DNA of 64,000 nucleotides, from the NCBI RefSeq assembly GCF_027359595.1, contig NZ_CP114783.1, positions 1,550,001 to 1,614,000 of the forward strand. Direction: 5' to 3'. The position numbers and the translations under genes are program-made. The stretch is from Prochlorococcus marinus str. MIT 0912. GTDB lineage: Bacteria > Cyanobacteriota > Cyanobacteriia > PCC-6307 > Cyanobiaceae. The notes beneath the pieces are model-generated. The model saw only the letters and a program-made list of their open reading frames with translations, was not told where the DNA came from and did no database searches. This document shows, piece by piece, positions 1-8,461 of the stretch (positions are counted from its first letter, which is position 1; each line of letters begins with the position of its first letter).

Positions 1-610
1 AAGGATCAGTTAGTGTGCTGGCAGTTACTCTGGCGCTAAACGTACTCGCATTAAGACTGTGCTCGGCATGAAGAATTAAACATCTGTCGAAGACTCTTGC
101 TGCAAGAGGATTTGGCTCCCTCTCCGTTAGCATATAAAGGAAATTGGAGGAATACGGTAAATCATCTTGGGGTTGAATTGGATCATCTCCTTTTCTTATC
201 TGCTCGAAAGCAGCAACCATAGTTGGAATTTTTGCAATTAACCTCACTACTGCGTCGTAGATATATTTTGGATCATCAATTGCTCTTCGAGAATAAAAGA
301 GGCCTAAAGATGCAGCACTTGCTTGGAGGGCATCCATTGGATGTCCAGATTCTGGAAAACACTTGAGCATATCTCTAATTCGAAAGCTCACTCGTCTATG
401 CATTTGAACGTCCTCTTCAAACTTCTGAAGCTCATTTTCAGTCGGAAGTTCTCCCCATATCAAAAGAAATGCGGTTTCTAAAAAACTACTTTTTTGGGCT
501 AGCTCAGATATTGGATAACCTCTGTAGTTCAGTTTTCCCTCTGTTCCATTAATTTCACATATCCCTGAATTGGTTACTGGAACCCCTTCCAAGCCTGGCT
601 TTAAAACCAA
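1..610 (-). CDS. gltA: citrate synthase, N-terminal part (cut by left window edge)
   Basis: Condenses oxaloacetate and acetyl-CoA to citrate in the cytosol, feeding 2-oxoglutarate for nitrogen assimilation. My reading of the minus strand gives LKPGLEGVPVT, then NYRGYPI, and the active-site stretch HAEHSLNAST close to the left edge, all typical of bacterial citrate synthase. About 200 residues are visible; the C-terminal half lies outside the window. The start is uncertain. The open frame runs back to a TAA at 656-658 but has no ATG or GTG. TTG at 608-610 is the first conventional start, but it leaves only four residues before the conserved PGLEGVP. An ATA at 635-637 has a GGAG eight bases upstream. 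Confidence 0.9.
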   Translation of the reverse strand, partial: MVLKPGLEGVPVTNSGICEINGTEGKLNYRGYPISELAQKSSFLETAFLLIWGELPTENELQKFEEDVQMHRRVSFRIRDMLKCFPESGHPMDALQASAASLGLFYSRRAIDDPKYIYDAVVRLIAKIPTMVAAFEQIRKGDDPIQPQDDLPYSSNFLYMLTEREPNPLAARVFDRCLILHAEHSLNASTFSARVTASTLTDP

Positions 611-750
611 ATTAGTTGTCTTTTGTTCGTTATCTATGGTTTTAGCTCCAGCAACTTAATTTTTCAGTCCAATTGGAAAAAATAATGTTCAACTTCAGTT
701 TACTGTATAGAAGTAAGCTACCAAATGAATATAGCACTTAAAACTTTTTA

Positions 751-2337
751 TTAACTTGTTTTTAAGTTGATTTTAACTTTAATAAAGTCTGGATAATTAA
801 TTGTAGGGACGGCAATAGATATATCAATATTCTGAGGAGGAGTTAGTTTGTTTCCTAACATAGTTTTAAGTAAGATATATGGATAGAAATTATTTAAAAC
901 TGTCTTAGTTTTTTCTTCCCCTAAATGTATTCTAAGAACATCATCAAAATCATTAACTTCATCGATATTTTTTTCATTGTCTGAATAATAGTCTAAGTAA
1001 TTTTTATTATCAAAATATGAAATAGAAGATAAGTTTTTACTCCAAATATAATTCTCTTTATCTTCGTCAATAATTGCCTCAATATTTTCTTTTAACTCGT
1101 ATTTTTCATTTTCATATGTACTTATTTTCGACCAAATTTCTAGCTTCCTATTTTGAAAATCTATATTTGAATTCAGGAAGTTCTCTTTTTTTAAAATAGT
1201 ATCTATTTCTGTTTTGTTCGTATCAGATTTCCTAGTCAAAACCAACCAGCCTTTATTATTTATCCAAATCATATTTCCTTTGGAGTTTTCAAGAATTATT
1301 TTCAAAAGTTTAGAATAATCTGAAGTTGTTGATTTTTGAATAAGAGAAGCGATAAGTTTTTGATATGGATGGCTAGAATCTTTACTCAGATACTGCTTTG
1401 GATTATCAACTATTATAAAATCTTGAAATAATTCAGATTCTTTTTTGATATCAACGAAATTATAATTAATATCTTTGATCGGCATTTTAGTTTTATTATT
1501 ATAAGATATTATTCCTTCTAGATTTAATTTATTGTCATCTATATTTAGAGAAGATATAAGGCTATCTATCTCATCTATCTCAAATAAATTTTCTTCTTGA
1601 CCTATTAGACTTATAATCTTTTTTGGAGACATTTCTAATAATAATAGACCGTCTTTAAGATTATCCTTTAATTGAATATTCTTATATTTTATTTTTGTAT
1701 TTAATATATTTCTATCCAATTCATCTATTGAGGATTTTATGATTTTTGGATTGGATGATATTAAAAGATTATCTTTTGCATTCGCAAAGTATATTGAGTT
1801 ATTCGAATTAATTTTTTTTGAAATTATTTCTGAGTTAGAGTTGTTTAATTTATTGCTTGGGATGTTATTTACATCAACAATTTTAGAACCTAGAATAGGT
1901 TCTAATTCTTTTTCAATATTTATATCTTCTTTGATTGCTAAGACCATTATCCAATCATTTAGAGCTTGTGTATTTGAATCAAATACAGCAAAGCTCCCAT
2001 AATCTCCTACCCATTTTGAGATGTCTTTTGCAAAGTCAAGACTAATTAATTTAAAAGAAGAATCTCTAATAAAACTTATTTTTTTATTTATAGTTTTTTT
2101 GCTAGATTTATCTTGATAACTTTCGATGTAGTTTGGAAGCTTAGCTGGATTTATTTTCCAGTGAAAAATGAGATCAGCATTTGTTGGTATATATTTCGAT
2201 GAAACTGGAGCATGAAATGATTGTTCATTGAACTTAGGTATTTTCTTTAGTTTATTATTGTGCCAGATAAATATCCCTGTCAAAATTGATAAAATTACTA
2301 TTCCTGATATTAAAAAATAAGGTAGACGTGATTTCAT
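751..2337 (-). CDS. DUF3352-family membrane-anchored protein
   Basis: A 528-residue protein with one N-terminal hydrophobic segment (about residues 6-24) behind a short basic leader, so it is probably an inner- or thylakoid-membrane-anchored protein facing the periplasm or lumen. The rest is hydrophilic and rich in Lys, Asn, Ile and Ser, with alternating beta-type segments. Overall make-up and the position between gltA and the rhodanese gene match the cyanobacterial DUF3352 family, whose function is unknown. No catalytic motif is visible. It is transcribed toward gltA, with about 95 bases between them. The family call is from recognition of the general pattern, not from a search. Confidence 0.7.
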   Translation of the reverse strand: MKSRLPYFLISGIVILSILTGIFIWHNNKLKKIPKFNEQSFHAPVSSKYIPTNADLIFHWKINPAKLPNYIESYQDKSSKKTINKKISFIRDSSFKLISLDFAKDISKWVGDYGSFAVFDSNTQALNDWIMVLAIKEDINIEKELEPILGSKIVDVNNIPSNKLNNSNSEIISKKINSNNSIYFANAKDNLLISSNPKIIKSSIDELDRNILNTKIKYKNIQLKDNLKDGLLLLEMSPKKIISLIGQEENLFEIDEIDSLISSLNIDDNKLNLEGIISYNNKTKMPIKDINYNFVDIKKESELFQDFIIVDNPKQYLSKDSSHPYQKLIASLIQKSTTSDYSKLLKIILENSKGNMIWINNKGWLVLTRKSDTNKTEIDTILKKENFLNSNIDFQNRKLEIWSKISTYENEKYELKENIEAIIDEDKENYIWSKNLSSISYFDNKNYLDYYSDNEKNIDEVNDFDDVLRIHLGEEKTKTVLNNFYPYILLKTMLGNKLTPPQNIDISIAVPTINYPDFIKVKINLKTS

Positions 2338-2413
2338 TTGTTATTATTTGAGCATTTGTATACTTTTTGAGCTTTGATAAAAGAAAGCTTAATCTTTACT
2401 TAGAATCTCAAAT

Positions 2414-2770
2414 ATGAACCAGAACACTCCTTTAAATATATCTCCAAAAGAGTTAAATAAAATCTTAGAAGATGATTCTTCTGATAAACCATTCATTATA
2501 GATGTGAGGGAGGATAATGAAATTGCTATTGCTTCATTTTCATTTTCAGTATTACATCTTCCTTTGAGTAAGGCTGCAAACTGGTCAGCCAAAATAGGTG
2601 AACTGTTACCGAAGGAACAGCCTATTGTCGTTGTTTGCCATGCGGGTGTGAGAAGTCTGAATTTTGGTATTTGGCTTTTAGAACAAGGAATAACTAAAAG
2701 TGTGTGGAATCTTGTAGGGGGTATAGATGCTTGGAGCACTGATGTTGATCAATCTGTTCCAAGGTACTAA
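2414..2770 (+). CDS. single-domain rhodanese-like protein
   Basis: A 118-residue protein made of one rhodanese domain. It has the N-terminal IIDVRED motif (about residues 28-34) and the active loop CHAGVR with the catalytic cysteine at residue 75. Such proteins carry persulfide sulfur, but the physiological acceptor is not known for this one. It is convergent with trpB (8 bases between the two stops) and divergent from the DUF3352 gene. The ATG at 2414 gives a normal domain length. Confidence 0.88.
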   Translation: MNQNTPLNISPKELNKILEDDSSDKPFIIDVREDNEIAIASFSFSVLHLPLSKAANWSAKIGELLPKEQPIVVVCHAGVRSLNFGIWLLEQGITKSVWNLVGGIDAWSTDVDQSVPRY

Positions 2771-2778
2771 TAGTCTTT

Positions 2779-4038
2779 TTACTTTATATTTTTTGATCCT
2801 AGTTTTTCAGCAACTGTGTTTACATCTTTATCTCCTCTACCAGAGCAGTTGATGACGATTTCTGAATTATCATTGAGAGTTGGGCAAAGTTTTTCGAGAT
2901 AGGCAAATGCATGCGCGGTCTCTAACGCAGGAATAATACCTTCTAATTTACTAACTAATTGCAGAGCTTCAATAGCTTCAGTGTCAGTAACAGCTGCATA
3001 TTCAGCACGACCAATTTCTTTGAAGTAACTATGCTCCGGTCCAACTCCTGGATAATCAAGACCTGCGCTAATGGAATGCGCCTCCTCAACTTGCCCATCT
3101 TTGTCTTGTAGCAGGAGACTCATGGCTCCATGAAGAACTCCTATTCTTCCTTCAGTAATTGTTGCTGCATGTCGACCAGTTTCGACTCCATCTCCAGCAG
3201 CTTCAACTCCAATCATTCGCACACTTTTGTCTTCAACAAAAGAATGGAAAAGACCCATTGCATTAGATCCGCCACCAACGCAAGCTAAAAGAACATCGGG
3301 AGACCTACCAAAAGCTTGTGTACATTGTTGCTTTGTTTCTTCTCCAATAACTGCGTGAAAATCTCTAACCAACATTGGATATGGATGTGGACCCGCAACT
3401 GAACCGAGAATATAATGAGTCGTTTCAACATTAGTAACCCAATCTCGAATAGCTTCGCTTGTTGCATCTTTGAGTGTTGCAGTACCACTTGTTACTGGCC
3501 TCACTGATGCCCCTAGTAATTGCATTCGGAAAACGTTTAAGGCTTGTCGTCGCATATCTTCTTTGCCCATATAGATAATGCATTCCAATCCAAAACGAGC
3601 GCAGACTGTCGCAGTCGCAACCCCATGCTGACCAGCTCCAGTTTCAGCAATAATTCTTTTTTTTCCCATCCGTATCGCAAGAAGAGCTTGCCCAAGTGCA
3701 TTATTTATTTTGTGAGCACCTGTGTGATTTAGGTCTTCTCTTTTAAGCCAAATCCTTGGTCCTTTTAATGTCTTTTTTCTGTAATGTTCAGTTAATCTTG
3801 TGGCTTCGTATAGAGGAGTAGATCTTCCTACGTAAGTTTTTAATAAATGATTCAGTTCTGAAGTGAATGAAGAATCTTTCCATGCTTCTTTAGCAGCTTG
3901 CTCTAATTCAATAAGGGCAGGTATTAAAGTTTCAGGAACATATTGCCCCCCGTACTTACCAAATCGCCCAAGAGCATCTGGCCTTGTTAATGGAGATAAA
4001 TCCGAATCTTTAAATTGTGTGGGGAGCGTACCTGTCAC
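2779..4038 (-). CDS. trpB: tryptophan synthase beta chain
   Basis: Joins indole and serine to form tryptophan, using PLP, in an alpha2beta2 complex with TrpA. The 419-residue length is normal. The PLP lysine lies in [10 protein letters not shown] (K110), and the phosphate-binding GGGSNAMG motif is at about residues 255-262. The N-terminal [13 protein letters not shown] stretch is characteristic. It stands alone, since no other trp gene adjoins it, as is usual in cyanobacteria where trp genes are scattered. It is divergent from the SUI1 gene, with 40 bases holding both start regions. Confidence 0.97.
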   Translation of the reverse strand: MTGTLPTQFKDSDLSPLTRPDALGRFGKYGGQYVPETLIPALIELEQAAKEAWKDSSFTSELNHLLKTYVGRSTPLYEATRLTEHYRKKTLKGPRIWLKREDLNHTGAHKINNALGQALLAIRMGKKRIIAETGAGQHGVATATVCARFGLECIIYMGKEDMRRQALNVFRMQLLGASVRPVTSGTATLKDATSEAIRDWVTNVETTHYILGSVAGPHPYPMLVRDFHAVIGEETKQQCTQAFGRSPDVLLACVGGGSNAMGLFHSFVEDKSVRMIGVEAAGDGVETGRHAATITEGRIGVLHGAMSLLLQDKDGQVEEAHSISAGLDYPGVGPEHSYFKEIGRAEYAAVTDTEAIEALQLVSKLEGIIPALETAHAFAYLEKLCPTLNDNSEIVINCSGRGDKDVNTVAEKLGSKNIK

Positions 4039-4078
4039 CGTAGATTAAGAAAATAGTTATCAGCCAAAACACAAGAAG

Positions 4079-4402
4079 ATGTCGAAAGGTGGCTGGAGTG
4101 AATTTAATGACCCTCTTAAGACAATAGGGAATGACACTCAAAATAGTGTTACTCCTAAAGGAAAGCGACAAGTTCGTCTAGAAAGAACTCGATCTGGAAA
4201 GAAAGGTAAACTTGTTACTGTTATTAAAGGACTTGAATTAAAGCAAGCAGAGGCAAAAAAAATTCTTAAGAATTTAAAAATAGCTTGCGGGACAGGGGGG
4301 GCTTTGAAAGCTGATTTTTTAGAGTTACAAGGAGATCAAATCTCAAAAGCTCAAGAATTTCTTTTTAAGGAGGGTTATAGGCCAAAACAGAGTGGAGGTT
4401 AA
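4079..4402 (+). CDS. SUI1/YciH family translation factor
   Basis: A 107-residue protein with the SUI1 (eIF1-like) fold: a basic N-terminal tail, then the pattern GKKGKLVTVIKGLE, then CGTGGALKADFLELQGDQ. Bacterial YciH homologues act in fidelity of initiation-codon selection or in stress-related translation control. That is family knowledge and is not shown here. It is followed 52 bases later by cysC on the same strand, so the two may be co-transcribed. Confidence 0.9.
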   Translation: MSKGGWSEFNDPLKTIGNDTQNSVTPKGKRQVRLERTRSGKKGKLVTVIKGLELKQAEAKKILKNLKIACGTGGALKADFLELQGDQISKAQEFLFKEGYRPKQSGG

Positions 4403-4454
4403 GAATAAACTTTGTATAACAAGATGGAGAAGAGTAAACAATTAGTCTGAATTC

Positions 4455-5090
4455 ATGGAACAAAACTCTCAAAGACCTCTTTCAAAAGCCACCAATATAG
4501 TTTGGCATCAATCTTCAGTTGATAGAGAAGCTAGATCTCGGCAACGAGGACATAGCAGTGCAATACTTTGGTTTACAGGTCTATCTGGTTCAGGGAAAAG
4601 CACACTAGCCAATGCAGTAAATGTAGCTCTGCACAAAAATGGTTATTCAACTTATGTGCTTGATGGTGACAACATCAGGCATGGTTTATGTAAAGACTTA
4701 GGATTCTCTAATAGTGATAGAGAAGAAAATATTAGAAGAATTGGCGAAGTCTCTAAATTGTTTCTTGATGCAGGAATAATAGTTTTAACTGCATTCGTAT
4801 CACCATTTAGAGTCGATCGAGATAATGCGAGATCATTAGTTGGAGAAAATGATTTTATAGAAATACATTGTTCAGCTGATTTGGGGGTTTGTGAAACAAG
4901 AGATACAAAAGGACTTTATGCCAAGGCAAGAAATGGAGACATTAAAGATTTTACTGGAATCTCAAGTCCTTATGAAGATCCTAAGTCTCCAGAATTAAAA
5001 ATTGATACTGGAAATCTAGAGATTGATAAATGCGTAAACTTAGTTATTAATTTTCTTGTGCAGAAAAAGATTATTTCAAAAATTTCTTAG
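4455..5090 (+). CDS. cysC: adenylylsulfate (APS) kinase
   Basis: Phosphorylates APS to PAPS, the sulfonate donor for assimilatory sulfate reduction and sulfation. The 211-residue protein has the Walker A motif GLSGSGKST at residues 42-50, then LDGDNIRHGLCKDLGFS, which is the APS-kinase DGDN signature. C-terminal family motifs FTGISSPYEDP also fit. Start ATG 4455 gives a length close to the family norm. It is convergent with purE, 26 bases apart. Confidence 0.95.
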   Translation: MEQNSQRPLSKATNIVWHQSSVDREARSRQRGHSSAILWFTGLSGSGKSTLANAVNVALHKNGYSTYVLDGDNIRHGLCKDLGFSNSDREENIRRIGEVSKLFLDAGIIVLTAFVSPFRVDRDNARSLVGENDFIEIHCSADLGVCETRDTKGLYAKARNGDIKDFTGISSPYEDPKSPELKIDTGNLEIDKCVNLVINFLVQKKIISKIS

Positions 5091-5116
5091 TAAATTAGTA
5101 ATCAATTTCACGGTAA

Positions 5117-5653
5117 TTACATTTGTTCTAGATAAGTTATGGCTCCAATCTTTTTAAGTTTTTGATCTTTTTTTACGACAAGGTCGTGAAGCTCAGATCT
5201 GTAGGTTTTTAATTTGTTTGTCAATTCAGTATTGTTAATTGCCAAAATTTGAGTAGCTAAAAGACCAGCATTTAGGCCTCCTTCAATGGCAACTGTTGCC
5301 ACGGGGATGCCTGAGGGCATTTGCAAGATTGAATACATAGAATCTATTCCTGAGAGAGCTTTACTTTTTACTGGAACCCCTATCACTGGAAGTGTCGTAA
5401 GTGATGCGATCATTCCTGGTAAATGAGCAGCCCCTCCAGCCCCCGCAATTATGACTTTAAAACCATTTGATTCTGCCATTTGAGCAAAATCCAACATTTT
5501 TTTTGGAGTTCTATGAGCAGATAAGATTCTTACTTCATTAGATATGCCAAATTGATCTAGAATTTCAACTGCAGGCTGAAGAGTTTGAAGATCTGAATCA
5601 CTACCCATTACTACTGCTACTTGCTTAAATGTATTAGCTTCGGTTAAAGACAA
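5117..5653 (-). CDS. purE: N5-carboxyaminoimidazole ribonucleotide mutase
   Basis: Moves the carboxyl group of N5-CAIR to form CAIR in purine synthesis, as the partner of PurK (not in this window). The 178-residue protein has the class I PurE motifs: MGSDSDLQTL near residue 16, the SAHRTP loop with the catalytic His47, and the glycine-rich GAGGAAHLPGM. It is divergent from nagA, with a 78-base gap that must contain both promoters. Confidence 0.96.
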   Translation of the reverse strand: MSLTEANTFKQVAVVMGSDSDLQTLQPAVEILDQFGISNEVRILSAHRTPKKMLDFAQMAESNGFKVIIAGAGGAAHLPGMIASLTTLPVIGVPVKSKALSGIDSMYSILQMPSGIPVATVAIEGGLNAGLLATQILAINNTELTNKLKTYRSELHDLVVKKDQKLKKIGAITYLEQM

Positions 5654-5731
5654 TTGTCAATTTTATAAATCTCATTCTTAATAATGGCAATTATTTATGA
5701 ATCCTGCATTAATTATTTTTTTTTTTAAGAA

Positions 5732-6892
5732 ATGAGAAAAATTATAAACATAAAATTACCTCAACCAGATAAAAGCGAAGATGAAAATAATGTATTTTCA
5801 CTAGTTTTAGATGAACATGGAATTATTCTTTCTATTGATAAAAGTTCCAATAGGAAATCAATTTATGATGAAGATTGGTGCGGTGATTGGCTAAGTCCAA
5901 GAGCGATTGATCTTCAAATAAATGGAGGTTTAGGGGTCTCATTTACAGATTTAACTTTTAATAAAATACCTAAATTATTAACATTGCTTGATAGACTTTG
6001 GCTTGATGGAGTTGAAGGGATTTGTCCAACTTTTGTTAGTTGTTCTCCAGATCAATTCCAATTAGGGATGAAGGTCTTAAAGGAAACTAAAAAACATATT
6101 TCTAGTAATAGATGTCGACTCCTTGGTGCTCATATGGAAGGACCTTTTTTATGTGAATCATATTCTGGAGCACATGACATAGAAAGTATTTGTAAGCCAA
6201 GTATTTCTGCTTTAAATAAAAGAATAAAGGGATTTGAAAACGACATAGCATTAATGACATTGGCTCCAGAATTAAAAGGTTCTTTTGATGTTATTTCTCG
6301 TCTAAGAGAATTAAATATCGTGGTTTCACTTGGACATTCTTCAGCTGATTTTGATTCGGCGATGAATGCTTTTAATAATGGAGTGACTATGGTTACACAT
6401 ACTTTTAATGCAATGAAAGGTTTGCATCATAGGGCTATTGGTCCTATCGGAGCGGCTTCAAGCAGAGATGATATCTTCCTAGGACTGATTGCTGATGGTG
6501 TTCATGTTCATGCAGATATGATTAGGCTTTTAAAGATAATTGCACCAAAGCAAATTGTCTTAGTCAGTGATGCAATATCAGCTTATGGTTTAGGAGATGG
6601 ATCGTTTAATTGGGACAAACGCTTGATAACAGTAGAAAATGGTTTATGCATACTTCCTAATGAAACAATTGCAGGATCCACGTTGCCTTTACTAGATGCA
6701 TGCAAAAAAATAGCTAATTGGATTAATGATCCTTCTGCTGCTATTTGGATGGCAACAATTGCTCCACGTATGGTATTAAGTCAAAACAAAATGACTTCAG
6801 AATCTTTTTTTATTGGAAAAAATATTCAGTCTTTACTTCGATGGAAAATGAATTCTTGTAATCATCAGTTGTCTTGGCAGTTGGCTGCGTAA
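5732..6892 (+). CDS. nagA: N-acetylglucosamine-6-phosphate deacetylase
   Basis: Removes acetate from GlcNAc-6-phosphate, a step in recycling of cell-wall amino sugars. The 386-residue amidohydrolase shows DLQINGG near residue 60, the metal-binding HMEGPF at 134-139, SLGHSSAD, THTFNAM and the catalytic-Asp region LVSDAISA. No nagB or sugar transporter is nearby, so the role is probably salvage of murein fragments rather than growth on GlcNAc (inference). It is followed by chlM on the same strand, 28 bases downstream. Confidence 0.92.
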   Translation: MRKIINIKLPQPDKSEDENNVFSLVLDEHGIILSIDKSSNRKSIYDEDWCGDWLSPRAIDLQINGGLGVSFTDLTFNKIPKLLTLLDRLWLDGVEGICPTFVSCSPDQFQLGMKVLKETKKHISSNRCRLLGAHMEGPFLCESYSGAHDIESICKPSISALNKRIKGFENDIALMTLAPELKGSFDVISRLRELNIVVSLGHSSADFDSAMNAFNNGVTMVTHTFNAMKGLHHRAIGPIGAASSRDDIFLGLIADGVHVHADMIRLLKIIAPKQIVLVSDAISAYGLGDGSFNWDKRLITVENGLCILPNETIAGSTLPLLDACKKIANWINDPSAAIWMATIAPRMVLSQNKMTSESFFIGKNIQSLLRWKMNSCNHQLSWQLAA

Positions 6893-6920
6893 GATTGGTA
6901 AGAGATAATTATCTGATTAA

Positions 6921-7622
6921 ATGACAACGCAAATTGAGAACAATGAAAAGGCGGAAGTCGCGGAATATTTTAATGGGACTGGGTTTGATAGATGGAATCG
7001 CATATATAGCGAAAGTGATGATGTAAATAAAGTGCAAAAAAATATCAGGATAGGTCACCAAAAGACAGTTGATGATGTAATTAGTTGGTTGAAAGAGTAT
7101 GACAATATCAAGGATAAAACTTTCTGTGATGCTGGCTGCGGTGTTGGTAGTTTAAGTATTCCATTGGCAAAATTGGGTGCTAAATCGATTCATTTAAGTG
7201 ATATTTCTGAAGCCATGATAAATGAGACAAAAAGCAGGGCAAAGGGAGCAGGTTTGGACTTGAATAAGCTGAATTTCCGAACATCTGATTTAGAGAATTT
7301 AAAAGGTTCATTTAATACAGTTATTTGCTTAGATGTTTTCATTCATTACCCTCAACAGGAGGCTGAGGCAATGGTGAAACATCTATGTCAATTATCTGAA
7401 GAGAGATTAATTGTTAGCTTTGCTCCCTATACGCCTTTACTAGCCCTGTTGAAAGGTATTGGTCAACTATTTCCTGGACCAAGTAAAACTACTCGAGCAT
7501 ATACATTAAGGGAAACTGGAATTATTGAAGCTGCAAAGCAATCTGGTTTTAAAGTGATCAAAAGTAAGTTGAATCAAGCTCCTTTCTATTTTTCGAAATT
7601 AATAGAATTTGTTAAATACTAG
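6921..7622 (+). CDS. chlM: Mg-protoporphyrin IX O-methyltransferase
   Basis: Transfers a methyl group from SAM to the C13 propionate of Mg-protoporphyrin IX, a committed step to (divinyl-)chlorophyll. The 233-residue protein has the class I SAM motif FCDAGCGVGSLS at about residues 68-79 and the typical ChlM N-terminus with EYFNGTGFDRW. The C-terminus, with its thylakoid-associated PFYFSKLIEF, matches cyanobacterial ChlM. It is convergent with the response regulator. Confidence 0.95.
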   Translation: MTTQIENNEKAEVAEYFNGTGFDRWNRIYSESDDVNKVQKNIRIGHQKTVDDVISWLKEYDNIKDKTFCDAGCGVGSLSIPLAKLGAKSIHLSDISEAMINETKSRAKGAGLDLNKLNFRTSDLENLKGSFNTVICLDVFIHYPQQEAEAMVKHLCQLSEERLIVSFAPYTPLLALLKGIGQLFPGPSKTTRAYTLRETGIIEAAKQSGFKVIKSKLNQAPFYFSKLIEFVKY

Positions 7623-7654
7623 TGAACTAAAATTTTTATTTTTCAAAAACACAT

Positions 7655-8383
7655 TTATGTAACTAAATGATTTTCAAGTGCATATCTAACTAATTCTGTT
7701 CTACTAGAAGTACCGGTTTTAATAAATAATCGACTCACATATTTCTCTACATTGCGTATAGAAGTCTCAAGTTGTCTTGCAATTTCTTTGTTCATTAAAC
7801 CTTCCGCTACTAGTTGCAAAACGCTTGCTTCTCTTGGGGTGAAATTTGGAATTGAATCATCTTTCCGTGAGTTATTTTTATCTCCATGGCTAAGCATTGA
7901 TTTGATTTCTGTAATCTGTTTTGCCATTTGGCCAACATCAGCATTCGCAAATCTGGCTGCTTCAGTTAGTAAGCGCTCTTGCCTCTGAACTACATTCTTA
8001 ACTCTTGCAACTAACTCATCGGGATCAAATGGTTTTGGCATGTAGTCGTCTACACCTGCTTGATACCCTTGAGTTCTATCAGCAGTCATACCCTTAGCAG
8101 TAAGAAAAATGACAGGTGTACCTCCAAGTCTTTCGTCTTCTCTAATTTTTTTTAAAAGCCCATAACCATCACACCTAGGCATCATAACGTCACTGATAAT
8201 TACATCAGGGATCATTTTTTGAGCTTTTTCCCATCCCTCTTCTCCATCTACAGCGGTTGTAACTTGAAATCCTTCATCTTCAAGATAAGCCTGAACAGCA
8301 GTTCTTAAACCAGGCTCGTCATCGACAAGTAATATCCTGGGAGTCTGAGAAACTTCTTGTGTTGATGGATTTGGGTCACTCAT
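7655..8383 (-). CDS. two-component response regulator, receiver + LuxR-type HTH (Ycf29-like)
   Basis: A 242-residue DNA-binding regulator. The receiver domain (about residues 15-130) has the acidic pair D21/D22, the phospho-acceptor D65 in ISDVMMP, T95 in LTAK and K117 in PKPF, so it looks phosphorylatable. A linker leads to a GerE/LuxR helix-turn-helix at about 177-240 (FTPREASVLQLVAEGLMNKEIA). This layout matches the plastid/cyanobacterial Ycf29 group, but I cannot exclude another NarL-type regulator. No histidine kinase is nearby, so its partner is unknown. It is divergent from the cysteine desulfurase gene. Confidence 0.85.
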   Translation of the reverse strand: MSDPNPSTQEVSQTPRILLVDDEPGLRTAVQAYLEDEGFQVTTAVDGEEGWEKAQKMIPDVIISDVMMPRCDGYGLLKKIREDERLGGTPVIFLTAKGMTADRTQGYQAGVDDYMPKPFDPDELVARVKNVVQRQERLLTEAARFANADVGQMAKQITEIKSMLSHGDKNNSRKDDSIPNFTPREASVLQLVAEGLMNKEIARQLETSIRNVEKYVSRLFIKTGTSSRTELVRYALENHLVT

Positions 8384-8461
8384 AAAAATTGGACTTCTAA
8401 AGTTTTTAAAGAGGATTTTAACCTTTATTCCTCTCTATTATTAAGCTTAACGAATCAATCA

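Noticed and set aside
1739-2002. Plus-strand ORF inside the DUF3352 gene
   Set aside because: It is a shadow frame with Phe/Ile-rich composition, opposite a coherent exported protein.
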